A DNA stretch of 5,865 bases from a bacterium (GCA_026398675.1 JAPLSK010000010.1:1-5865), one strand, 5' to 3'. Positions 1 through 5,467 are shown, counted from the stretch's first letter. Notes: a model not told the origin generated them from the sequence alone. Made by a program: numbers and translations.

Positions 1-5
1 CGGTC

Positions 6-31
6 GGCAGCCCGCGGAGGGGCCGCCCTAC
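6..31 (-). repeat. GTAG-foot hairpin repeat, copy 1 (inverted)
   Basis: GGCAGCCC at 6-13 pairs with GGGCCGCC at 20-27 with one wobble position. The stem is followed directly by CTAC at 28-31. Read on the minus strand this is GTAG followed by a hairpin, the layout of REP elements. The window edge may cut off further repeat sequence on the left. Confidence 0.55.
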
Positions 32-66
32 GTCATCGCAACCGGGAGTGAGGGGTGAAGCGGCCC

Positions 67-101
67 CCCTCTCCCTGTGGGAGAGGGATTAAGGGTGAGG
101 G
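67..101 (+). repeat. Hairpin/G-run repeat, copy 1
   Basis: CCCTCTCCC at 67-75 and GGGAGAGGG at 79-87 form a perfect 9-bp stem with a 3-nt loop. The right arm is continued by two more G triplets (93-95 and 99-101). The G-runs at 79-81, 85-87, 93-95 and 99-101 have loops of 3, 5 and 3 nt, so the same bases also fit a four-run G-quadruplex pattern. Confidence 0.65.
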
Positions 102-170
102 CTGCCTTATAAATAAACGGGCGGACCTTTAGGTCGGCCCGCGGTCCCTCTCCCCCCGTGGAAAAAAGAT

Positions 171-209
171 GTAGGGCGGCCCCGTAGGACGAGTCCTCTG
201 CGGGCCGCC
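171..209 (+). repeat. GTAG-foot hairpin repeat, copy 2
   Basis: GTAG at 171-174 is followed at once by GGCGGCCC (175-182), which pairs perfectly with GGGCCGCC (202-209). Nested inside is a second palindrome, AGGAC (186-190) with GTCCT (193-197). With copy 3 (212-237, inverted) it forms a head-to-head pair bounded by GTAG on the left and CTAC on the right, as in BIME-type REP clusters. Confidence 0.6.
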
Positions 210-211
210 GC

Positions 212-237
212 GGCGGGGATTAAAATCCCCGACCTAC
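212..237 (-). repeat. GTAG-foot hairpin repeat, copy 3 (inverted)
   Basis: CGGGGATT at 214-221 pairs with AATCCCCG at 224-231. The stem extends to 212/233 with one G-A mismatch, and CTAC follows at 234-237. The core matches copies 4 and 7, with GGGGATT and AATCCCC arms. The loop is only 2 nt if fully paired, so the real loop is probably 4 nt or more. Confidence 0.6.
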
Positions 238-244
238 ATTATCC

Positions 245-279
245 CCCTCTCCCTTTCAGGGAGAGGGCCGGGGTGAGGG
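245..279 (+). repeat. Hairpin/G-run repeat, copy 2
   Basis: CCCTCTCCC at 245-253 pairs with GGGAGAGGG at 259-267; T254 and A258 can add a tenth pair. The right arm continues into GGGG (270-273) and GGG (277-279), giving four G-runs with loops of 3, 2 and 3 nt. The same element appears truncated and inverted at 1143-1158, where 16 nt match the reverse complement of 265-280 exactly. Confidence 0.65.
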
Positions 280-302
280 TCGGGTCAGAGAACTGAAAAA
301 GC

Positions 303-358
303 GGCGGGGATTTACCGGGGGCATAGCTCGCTTCGCTCGGTTAAAATCCCCGCCCTAC
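303..358 (-). repeat. GTAG-foot hairpin repeat, copy 4, with expanded loop
   Basis: GGCGGGGATTT (303-313) pairs perfectly with AAATCCCCGCC (344-354), and CTAC follows at 355-358. Unlike copies 3 and 7, which have almost no loop, this copy has about 30 nt between the arms. That insert itself begins ACCG (314-317) and ends CGGT (338-341), and it contains the overlapping repeat GCTCGCTTCGCTCG. Confidence 0.6.
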
Positions 359-388
359 ATTCAGGCGCGCGGCGGTTGATTATATGAA

Positions 389-410
389 GGGCGGGTGCAA
401 ACACCCGCCC
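389..410 (-). terminator. Hairpin downstream of the lipoprotein gene, possible terminator
   Basis: GGGCGGGTG (389-397) and CACCCGCCC (402-410) form a perfect 9-bp stem with a CAAA loop, 21 bp past the lipoprotein stop. On the minus strand the hairpin is followed by an AU-rich but not U-rich stretch (TTCATATA), so it would be a weak intrinsic terminator at best. A similar stem, GCGGGTG/CACCCGC, occurs at 5593-5610, so it may equally be a member of a third repeat family. Confidence 0.45.
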
Positions 411-430
411 CCTCTATTAACGCGACGAAC

Positions 431-1018
431 CTACTCCAAGGAATCCAGTATATCCGCCAGGAGGGTGACGCCGTCGTACTCGTCCCACCGGCTCTCCCCG
501 GCGACGTAGGAGGCGATTAGCGCGTAGCCGCCCGCGTCGGTCATCGTCACGCTGAACTCGGCCAGCGGCACGCCGTCGCTCGTGTAGTACACCAGGAACG
601 TCTCGACGCCATCGCTGACCTGCTCCCGGGCGGCCACCTCCAGGTCGTCGAACCACGTGCCGTAGTTGTACAGGACCTCGTCGGTGAAATCCTGGACCGG
701 CACGGGATCCATCTCGAAGAAGTACATCTCGATGTAGGGGGCGGTGAGGTCGTCGGAGTTGGAGTCGAATATGAGGGATTCCGCGTCCTCGTAGGTTTCC
801 CAGCCCTGGGGGTAGAGGATGGAGAACCCGTCGCCGTCGTAGCGGGTGAGGGTCAAGCCGGCGCTGGTCCCGCCGCCCCCGCCGCCGGTGGTACCGCCGT
901 CGCCTTTGTCGGGTGGGGTTATCGCCTCGGCGCCGCCCCCGGTGAAGCCCTGGGGAATCTCCACCGCCAGGCACGCCGCGACGCCCAGAACCAGAAGATA
1001 AAGAGCGAGTTTCTTCAC
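431..1018 (-). CDS. Small lipoprotein with PsbP/DcrB-like C-terminal domain
   Basis: The 195-residue protein starts with GTG at 1016-1018 and ends with TAG. A purine-rich AAGG plus G-run lies just upstream and fits a ribosome-binding site. Residues 1-16 are a lipoprotein signal: two lysines, a hydrophobic core and the lipobox VAAC, with Cys16 as the lipidation site and only cysteine. Leu follows at +2, not Asp, so in a two-membrane cell the Lol rule predicts the outer membrane (inference). Residues 26-54 are a glycine/proline-rich linker including a run of six Gly. Residues 57-195 form a compact acidic domain that begins with a FSILYPQGWE-type strand/turn, characteristic of PsbP/Mog1/DcrB-fold proteins, and ends with a helix like those closing that fold. 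The specific function is unknown. The gene is monocistronic, with its own candidate promoter at 1068-1096. Confidence 0.85.
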   Translation of the reverse strand: MKKLALYLLVLGVAACLAVEIPQGFTGGGAEAITPPDKGDGGTTGGGGGGTSAGLTLTRYDGDGFSILYPQGWETYEDAESLIFDSNSDDLTAPYIEMYFFEMDPVPVQDFTDEVLYNYGTWFDDLEVAAREQVSDGVETFLVYYTSDGVPLAEFSVTMTDAGGYALIASYVAGESRWDEYDGVTLLADILDSLE

Positions 1019-1030
1019 GTCCCCCCCCTT
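1019..1030 (-). promoter_or_regulatory. Ribosome-binding site of the lipoprotein gene
   Basis: Read on the minus strand the bases before the GTG start are AAGGGGGGGGAC, a G-rich variant of AAGGAGG. The uninterrupted G-run leaves the exact spacing undefined. It supports GTG at 1018 as the start. Confidence 0.5.
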
Positions 1031-1067
1031 GGTCGGCTCGGTGAATGAATCAGGACAGGATTGACAG

Positions 1068-1096
1068 ATTATAGAGTATCACGGCCGCCGATTCCA
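1068..1096 (-). promoter_or_regulatory. Candidate sigma70-type promoter of the lipoprotein gene
   Basis: On the minus strand a perfect TATAAT lies at 1068-1073, about 50 nt upstream of the GTG start. A weak TGGAAT at 1091-1096 sits 17 nt upstream of it as the -35 element. Transcription would begin near 1061. The GTAG-foot hairpin at 1097-1122 abuts the -35 box directly. Confidence 0.5.
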
Positions 1097-1122
1097 GTAG
1101 GGCGGGGTTTCCTAACCCCGCC
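1097..1122 (+). repeat. GTAG-foot hairpin repeat, copy 5
   Basis: GTAG at 1097-1100 is followed at once by GGCGGGGTT (1101-1109), which pairs perfectly with AACCCCGCC (1114-1122) around a TCCT loop. It has the same architecture as copies 3, 4 and 7 with TT/AA in place of ATT/AAT. It faces copy 6 (1186-1211), so the lipoprotein-comEC spacer carries a GTAG...CTAC pair. Confidence 0.65.
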
Positions 1123-1185
1123 GTGTTACGCTCTCAACCTCAACCCTCACCCCGGCCCGTCGGCGCGCCGTTCAGGTCGGCCCGC

Positions 1186-1211
1186 GGGCGACCGTGGACG
1201 GTCGCCCCTAC
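1186..1211 (-). repeat. GTAG-foot hairpin repeat, copy 6 (inverted); also 3' of comEC
   Basis: GGGCGACCGT (1186-1195) pairs perfectly with ACGGTCGCCC (1198-1207), and CTAC follows at 1208-1211. The stem sequence differs from the other copies but the architecture is the same. It lies 19 bp beyond the comEC stop. As a terminator of the lgt-comEC transcript it would have a strong stem but no U-tract, so a role in termination or mRNA 3' protection is only possible. Confidence 0.55.
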
Positions 1212-1230
1212 GTATTCGGGATTCATCGGG

Positions 1231-3213
1231 TTATTCCCCCGCCAGGGCCACCGCCGGCGCGAAGGAGCCGTCGAAGCGCCCGAGGGTGAACGTCCGCCCG
1301 TCGGTCTCCACCACGCAGGCCCCCCGCTCGCCGACGTCGTAGAGCCAGCAGCCCGCCGCCGCCAGCCGCCGGCTCACCTTCTCCGACAGGCGCCCCCGGT
1401 CCGGGAACACCACCCCGTGCCCCGGCGCGACCGCCGTCACGAACGTCCCCGACGTCCCCGAGGCCGAGCCGTGGTGCGCGACCTTCAAAAGGTCCACCGC
1501 CTCGGGCTCCCAGCGGGCGAAGAGCCTGCGCTCCCCGGGCGCCTCCAGGTCCCCGGTGAAGAGCGCCTCGAACGCCCCGTAACGCAGCAAAATGACCAGC
1601 GAGGCGTCGTTGGTCGCCGTCCCCTTGGGTCGGGGCCGGTCGGACGCCGACAGAACGGTGAGCTCCAGTTTTTCATCCAGGGTCGGGATGCGCGTCCCGC
1701 AGGCGGGAAAGCACACCTCGGTCCCGGAGAGCCGTTCGGCGAGGAGGTAGGAGAGGTACGTCTCGGTGGTCAGGTGGTCCGGCGGGCGGTAGACCCGCTC
1801 CACCTCGAAGCGTTGGAGGACGGGCGTCAGGCCCGAGCAGTGGTCCGAGTCGGGGTGGGTGAGGCAGACGGTCCCTATTCCGGTAAAGCCGCGCCGGCGC
1901 AGGTACTCCGCCACCGGCTCGGCATAGTCCAGGCCGCCGTCTATCACTATCCGGTCGCCCGCCGGGCTCTCTACGAGAACCGCGTCGCCCCGATCCACGG
2001 AGAAGAATGTCAGCCGCAGGCGGTCCGGCAGGTCGTCGCGCAAGAGGTGCCAGCCCCAGAGCGCGATTATCAGCCCGGCGGGAACGAGGGGAGCCCATCT
2101 CCACTTCCCCCTCCGCCAGAGCCACCAGGCGGCGCCGAAGAGCGCCAGGGTCGCCAGCACCAGCCAGACCGCCGGCTGGCGCAGGTCGGTGGTCATCAGG
2201 GGGACTTGGGCGGCCTTGCCGACGAGCCAGTCCATCCCGCGCAGGACCAGCGAGAGCGGCGTTCCCAGGAACTGCGCCCACATCGGAAAACCGACCGCCG
2301 AGGAAGCCGCGACTAAAAGCAGGTACGGCACGCCCAGGGCCAGGGCGATGCCCACCAGGGGGACGACGACCAGGTTCGTCAAGAAGGACAGGATGGGCAC
2401 CTGGGCGAAGTGGAGTGCCAGGAGCGGGTAGAGGGCGAGCTGGGCGGCCAGGGTGGCCCCCAGGCCGTTGGCGATGAATAGCGGCACTTTTTTTCGCGTC
2501 ATCCAGGCGGCCAGGGTCGGGGTCAGCGCCGCGATACCCACCACCGCCACGAAGGAGAGCTGGAAGGAGATGTCCCAGAGGGCGAGCGGGTTGAGCGCCA
2601 GGAGGAAAAGCCCCGCCGCGGCCACCGAGGTGCCCAGGTGGGCCGGCCGGCCCAGAATCCGCCCGCCGAGGAAGAGGCCGGACATGAGGCAGGCCCGCAG
2701 CGCCGGAGGCCGCGCCCCGGTCAACAGGGTGAAGCCGATTATCACCGCCAGGGCGAGGACGTACCGCCCCCGCCGCTTCAGCGGGAGCGCCCCACCCAGA
2801 AGGAACGCCAGGTAGCCCACGATGCCCACGTGGAGGCCGCTGACCGCCAGGATGTGAAAGATGCCGGTCTCGCGGAAGCGATCCAGGTCGCTCGGCTCGA
2901 GCTCCCCCCGGTCGCCGGTGAGAATCGCCCGGGCCAGCCCCACCGCCTGGGGATGGAGGGATTCCAGGGCGCGGTCGTTGAGCCACTCCCGCAGCCGCAG
3001 GAAAATGGTCCCGAGGTCGTCGCGGGTTTCCGCGATTTCGACCGGGCCCGCGTCGCGCGCCCAACCGGCCACCCCGTTCGCCCGCATGTACTCGCCGTAG
3101 TCGGGCACGAGCGGGTTGTCCGCCTCCCCGATCCCGTTCAGGTAAAACGCGCCCCGGAGGAGGTCCCCCGGGGAGAATTTCGGCCTATCGTCGCCGTACA
3201 CGCCCAGGCTCAA
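1231..3213 (-). CDS. comEC: ComEC/Rec2 DNA-uptake channel protein, N-terminus out of frame
   Basis: ComEC forms the inner-membrane channel for single-stranded DNA in natural transformation. In many species its C-terminal metallo-beta-lactamase domain is thought to degrade the other strand. This frame gives 660 residues from TTG 3213, the only ordinary start below the in-frame TAA at 3343-3345. Residues 1-65 are the end of the N-terminal OB-like region. Residues 92-390 are the membrane Competence domain, with HILAVSGLHVG (120-130), GARPPALRACLM (166-177) and LWDISFQLSF (212-221). Residues 398-645 are the metallo-beta-lactamase domain, with HPDSDH (453-458), TGDLE (553-557) and AHHGS (579-583). 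Two usual signatures are altered: DVGQGD reads SVDRGD (405-410), and the YGHP-type segment near 603-608 reads FPDRGR. The first membrane helix is encoded at 3187-3358 in another frame, so this is a frameshifted or internally deleted comEC. Joined by skipping one nucleotide it would be about 708 residues. It is the second gene of an operon with lgt. Confidence 0.85.
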   Translation of the reverse strand: MSLGVYGDDRPKFSPGDLLRGAFYLNGIGEADNPLVPDYGEYMRANGVAGWARDAGPVEIAETRDDLGTIFLRLREWLNDRALESLHPQAVGLARAILTGDRGELEPSDLDRFRETGIFHILAVSGLHVGIVGYLAFLLGGALPLKRRGRYVLALAVIIGFTLLTGARPPALRACLMSGLFLGGRILGRPAHLGTSVAAAGLFLLALNPLALWDISFQLSFVAVVGIAALTPTLAAWMTRKKVPLFIANGLGATLAAQLALYPLLALHFAQVPILSFLTNLVVVPLVGIALALGVPYLLLVAASSAVGFPMWAQFLGTPLSLVLRGMDWLVGKAAQVPLMTTDLRQPAVWLVLATLALFGAAWWLWRRGKWRWAPLVPAGLIIALWGWHLLRDDLPDRLRLTFFSVDRGDAVLVESPAGDRIVIDGGLDYAEPVAEYLRRRGFTGIGTVCLTHPDSDHCSGLTPVLQRFEVERVYRPPDHLTTETYLSYLLAERLSGTEVCFPACGTRIPTLDEKLELTVLSASDRPRPKGTATNDASLVILLRYGAFEALFTGDLEAPGERRLFARWEPEAVDLLKVAHHGSASGTSGTFVTAVAPGHGVVFPDRGRLSEKVSRRLAAAGCWLYDVGERGACVVETDGRTFTLGRFDGSFAPAVALAGE

Positions 3214-3358
3214 CCGCGCGCCGGTCAGGTCCGCGAGCTCGGGCGGCGCCTCGACGACCTCGACCCAGCCAGCGGGCCGCCGCGATTCCGCAAGCGAAGG
3301 CCACCGCCAGGCCCACCAGGGGTGAACGCGGCGATGGCGCTTTTATGTCTTGCGGCAC
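3187..3358 (-). pseudogene. comEC: Out-of-frame N-terminal segment of comEC
   Basis: From GTG 3356-3358, 2 nt after the lgt stop, this frame reads MPQDIKAPS and then a hydrophobic helix (PLVGLAVAFACGIAAARWLG), which is the typical start of ComEC proteins. Beyond about 3265-3270 this frame becomes arginine-rich nonsense. There the main comEC frame takes over with sensible sequence (WVEVVEAPPELADLTG). Dropping one G of the GGG near 3264-3266 would join the frames as ARWLVEVVEAPP. Most ComEC proteins have one or two more helices here, so a deletion ending out of frame is at least as likely as a one-base insertion. An assembly error is also possible. Confidence 0.65.
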
Positions 3359-3360
3359 GG

Positions 3361-4266
3361 TTATTTCTTCTTCGCGCGCCCGGCCCTTTTGTCGTGCTCC
3401 ACGCGGCGGCGGTGGACGGTATCGCACACCGCGGCGTACTCCACCGCCGGGTCCAGTAGCCGACCCGCCTTACGGGCGGCGAGCCAGCGCCAGAGAACGA
3501 TACCGGCCCCCACGAGGAAGATGACGATGGAGATGACCTGGTTCTTGGACAAGAAACCGCCGAAGGCCCACATGTCGTCCTCGCGGAAGCGGAGCTCCTC
3601 GATGAAGAGCCGCCAGGCCCCGAAGAAGGCGATGAGAACCCCGAACAGCAGGCCGTGGAAGCGCTTCCACTTCCGCTCCAACAGTATCAACAGGCCGAAG
3701 AGGGCGAACCCCGCCGCCGACTCGAAGAGCTGGGTGGGCAGGACCGGCGTGCCCGCCTTTATCCCGGTGAAGTTGAAGTTGTAGACCGGCGAGTTGTGGG
3801 GGAAGACCACACCGAGCCAGGAGTCGGTGGCCCGACCGAAGCAGCAGCCGTTGAAGAAGCAGCCGATGCGCGTCAGCCCCAGCCCCAGGGCCACGGAGGG
3901 CGCCATGATGTCCGTGATTTCCCAAATGGGCAGCTTCTTGCGCCACAGGTACACCAGCGACCCGGCCAGGGCGAAGATGAACCCCCCGAACAGCATCAGC
4001 CCGCCGTCCCAGATGCGCAGGAGCTGGATCCAGGGGTCGCCGTGAATCGCGTACTGGTCGTAGTGGTAGATGAAGTGGAAGATCCGGGCGCCCACCACGG
4101 CGCAGATGAGAATCACCAGGGAGAGGTCGTAGATGTGACGGTGGTCTATGCCCCGGTTGCGGGCCCGCTGGGCGGCCAGCATCATCCCCAGGAAGAACGA
4201 CAGCGCCAGCATCAGGCCGTAGACCCGCAGCGTCAGCGGACCGATGGCGAAGAGGGTGGGGTGCAT
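3361..4266 (-). CDS. lgt: Prolipoprotein diacylglyceryl transferase
   Basis: Lgt is the inner-membrane enzyme that moves a diacylglyceryl group from phosphatidylglycerol to the lipobox cysteine of prolipoproteins, the first step of lipoprotein maturation. The 301-residue length is normal for the family, and about seven hydrophobic helices are visible. The N-terminus has the usual HP and RVYG..LAL..FLG pattern. Residues 131-145 carry the Lgt signature (LTRIGCFFNGCCFGR, with Arg133, Asn139 and Gly140). PTQLFES (177-183) and GAWRLFIEELR (216-226) match the conserved C-terminal motifs, with Arg219 at the position of E. coli Arg239. The GGLxFHGG or GGLxFYGG motif reads GGLMLFGG (88-95), the histidine of the usual HPTQLYE is Leu176, and the E. 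coli Tyr235 position is Phe215. Residues 265-301 are a basic cytosolic tail. ATG at 4264-4266 is a clear start by homology, but no Shine-Dalgarno is evident. It is the first gene of an operon with comEC. Confidence 0.95.
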   Translation of the reverse strand: MHPTLFAIGPLTLRVYGLMLALSFFLGMMLAAQRARNRGIDHRHIYDLSLVILICAVVGARIFHFIYHYDQYAIHGDPWIQLLRIWDGGLMLFGGFIFALAGSLVYLWRKKLPIWEITDIMAPSVALGLGLTRIGCFFNGCCFGRATDSWLGVVFPHNSPVYNFNFTGIKAGTPVLPTQLFESAAGFALFGLLILLERKWKRFHGLLFGVLIAFFGAWRLFIEELRFREDDMWAFGGFLSKNQVISIVIFLVGAGIVLWRWLAARKAGRLLDPAVEYAAVCDTVHRRRVEHDKRAGRAKKK

Positions 4267-4313
4267 CGTTTACGCTTGCCCGTCGGGGCGGTTTCACGGT
4301 AAGGTTAACGGTA

Positions 4314-4342
4314 ATCCTAGCCGCTGCCGGCTGAATAGTCAA
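4314..4342 (-). promoter_or_regulatory. Candidate sigma70-type promoter of lgt-comEC
   Basis: On the minus strand TTGACT (4337-4342) lies 17 nt from TAGGAT (4314-4319), a 5/6 and 4/6 match to consensus at ideal spacing. Transcription would start near 4307, leaving a leader of about 40 nt before the lgt ATG. The -35 box is only 12 bp from the start codon of the divergent gene at 4354, so expression of the two could interfere. I found no equally good promoter for the plus-strand gene in this 87-bp gap. Confidence 0.55.
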
Positions 4343-4353
4343 ACGGTTTACCC

Positions 4354-5352
4354 ATGAAAGACCCCAGGCTCGGCATCACCGCCACCGTTCCCTCCGAGGT
4401 CGCCCTGGCCGCGGGGCGCACGCTGGTGGACCTGAACAACGTCCGCGTCCGCGGGGAGAGCCCGGAGCGCGCCGTCCGCGAGGCGGAGTCGGCCGGTTTC
4501 CCGCGCAACTCCTGCGCCTGGATCAAGGGCGTGTACGCCACCATCCGCCGCCTGGGCCTCTCGGAGGTCGTGGGCGTCAGCCGGGGGGATTGCAGCAACA
4601 CCGAGGCGCTGCTGGAGATTCTGGCCGACGACGGCCTCGCCGCCGTGCCCTTCGCTTATCCGGAGAGTCGCTCGCCGGAGGAGCTTTCTCACGCCCTGGA
4701 ACGGTTCGCCGACCGCCTCGGCACATCTCTGGGCGAGGCGGAACAGTGGCGCGAGCGGTTGGCGCCGATTCGGGAGGATTTAGGCCGGCTGGACGGGCTG
4801 GTCGTCGAAGGAAAGAGGCGGGACGCGGCCTACTTTAATCTGGCCCTCTCGGCGAGCGACTGGGGCGGCGACTTGGAAGGCTACGCGGCCGCGCTGGAGC
4901 GGGAGCTGGCCTCGGGGGAGGAGCCTCCCCCCGCGTCGGTCCGCCTGGCCTACCTCGGCGTGCCGCCGGCCTTCACCGACCTGTTGGCGCGGACCGCCGA
5001 GCTCGGCGCGGCCTTCGTCTTCGCCGAGATTCCCCGCCAGTTCACCATGCCGGGCCGCTCGCCCGACCTCGTCGCCCAATACCTCGCCTACACCTACCCC
5101 TACGGCATGGCCTTCCGGCTGGGGGACATCCTCCCCAAGCTGGAGAAGCGAAGGGTGGACGGCGTGGTCCACTACGTCCAGAGCTTCTGCTTCCGGCAGA
5201 TAGAGGATATCCTCCTGCGGCGGCGTCTCCCTAGTGTGCCGGTGCTCACCCTGGAGGGGGACCGCCCGGGGCCGCTCACGGCGCGGGACCTGCTGCGCCT
5301 GGAGAGTTTCGTCGAGACGCTTTTATTGAACAAGCCCGCCGGGGGGTTGTGA
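4354..5352 (+). CDS. 2-hydroxyacyl-CoA dehydratase family protein (HgdB/FldC-like, MJ0007-like)
   Basis: The 332-residue cytosolic protein belongs to the 2-hydroxyglutaryl-CoA dehydratase D-component family. Characterised members bind a [4Fe-4S] cluster through cysteines and eliminate water from (R)-2-hydroxyacyl-CoA by ketyl-radical chemistry after ATP-driven activation. The N-terminus (LGITATVPSEVALAAG) is the family's usual opening. Then come DLNNV (26-30), GFPRNSCAWIKG (48-59) and GVSRGDCSNTEAL (74-86), and near the end YVQSFCFRQIEDILL (274-288) and LTLEGDRPGPL (298-308). Cys54, Cys80 and Cys279 are the expected cluster ligands and are the only cysteines. The closest architecture I recognise is the stand-alone archaeal/bacterial MJ0007-type branch, whose substrate is not established. 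No second dehydratase subunit or HgdC/BadF-type activator is present in the window. ATG 4354 fits the family N-terminus but has no Shine-Dalgarno. The substrate is unknown. Confidence 0.85.
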   Translation: MKDPRLGITATVPSEVALAAGRTLVDLNNVRVRGESPERAVREAESAGFPRNSCAWIKGVYATIRRLGLSEVVGVSRGDCSNTEALLEILADDGLAAVPFAYPESRSPEELSHALERFADRLGTSLGEAEQWRERLAPIREDLGRLDGLVVEGKRRDAAYFNLALSASDWGGDLEGYAAALERELASGEEPPPASVRLAYLGVPPAFTDLLARTAELGAAFVFAEIPRQFTMPGRSPDLVAQYLAYTYPYGMAFRLGDILPKLEKRRVDGVVHYVQSFCFRQIEDILLRRRLPSVPVLTLEGDRPGPLTARDLLRLESFVETLLLNKPAGGL

Positions 5353-5364
5353 GAGTCGCCGCCC

Positions 5365-5409
5365 GTCCCCTCCCCCCTCTGGCTTGTCCCCTCCCCCCTC
5401 TGGGGGGAC
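5365..5409 (+). repeat. Tandem C-rich 18-nt units downstream of the dehydratase-like gene
   Basis: GTCCCCTCCCCCCTCTGG occurs at 5365-5382 and again at 5386-5403, separated by CTT; a third identical copy is at 5526-5543. After the second copy CCCCCC (5393-5398) can pair with GGGGGG (5402-5407), or GTCCCC (5386-5391) with GGGGAC (5404-5409). The hairpin lies 34 bp past the stop codon but has no U-tract, so any terminator role is uncertain. Confidence 0.6.
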
Positions 5410-5441
5410 GCGCGCTTACGGGTTAGGGGGAGGGGTGAAGC

Positions 5442-5467
5442 GGCGGGGATTGGAATCCCCGCCCTAC
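5442..5467 (-). repeat. GTAG-foot hairpin repeat, copy 7 (inverted)
   Basis: GGCGGGGATT (5442-5451) pairs perfectly with AATCCCCGCC (5454-5463), and CTAC follows directly at 5464-5467. The arms match copy 4 and nearly match copy 3. The flank after it (5461-5477) matches the flank of copy 1 at 25-41 with one difference, so the repeated unit extends past the CTAC. Confidence 0.65.

Larger units (their letters stand above)
1..430. other. Gene-free repeat-rich intergenic region
   Basis: I see no credible coding region here. The stretch is a mosaic of short GC-rich repeats: hairpins with a CTAC or GTAG foot (6-31, 171-209, 212-237, 303-358), two hairpin-plus-G-run repeats (67-101 and 245-279), a half copy of the latter near 145-160, and a GC hairpin (389-410) just past the lipoprotein stop. 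Segments recur elsewhere in the window. For example, 25-41 matches 5461-5477 with one difference, 51-64 equals 5431-5444, and 131-144 equals 1174-1187. Confidence 0.8.

Noticed and set aside
6..31. Attachment site or mobile-element end shared with 5461-5477
   Set aside because: The 17-nt match with one difference is explained by both sites being members of the same GTAG-foot repeat; no integrase or transposase lies between them.
67..279. CRISPR array
   Set aside because: The repeats are palindromic, of different families, unevenly spaced and diverged, with no uniform spacers and no cas genes.
1061..1066. TTGACA on the plus strand as a -35 box
   Set aside because: No -10-like sequence lies at 16-18 nt downstream, where the DNA is GC-rich, and no plus-strand gene follows; the same segment is better read as the minus-strand TATAAT promoter region.
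1123..2316. Long plus-strand open frame (397 codons) opposite comEC
   Set aside because: It is antisense to a clear ComEC coding frame and encodes low-complexity Arg/Pro/Gly/Gln-rich sequence, as expected from the complement of GC-rich codons.
2638..3459. Plus-strand open frame of 273 codons across the comEC-lgt junction
   Set aside because: It is antisense to two supported genes, has no ribosome-binding site and low-complexity composition.
4293..4320. Plus-strand promoter for the dehydratase-like gene
   Set aside because: TTGCCC (4276-4281) with TAAGGT (4300-4305) is only a weak match and no better pair was found, so I do not call it.
3470..4342. Alternative minus frame of 290 codons over lgt
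   Set aside because: It shadows lgt, its product is Arg/Pro/His-rich with no domain, and the lgt frame has unmistakable family motifs.
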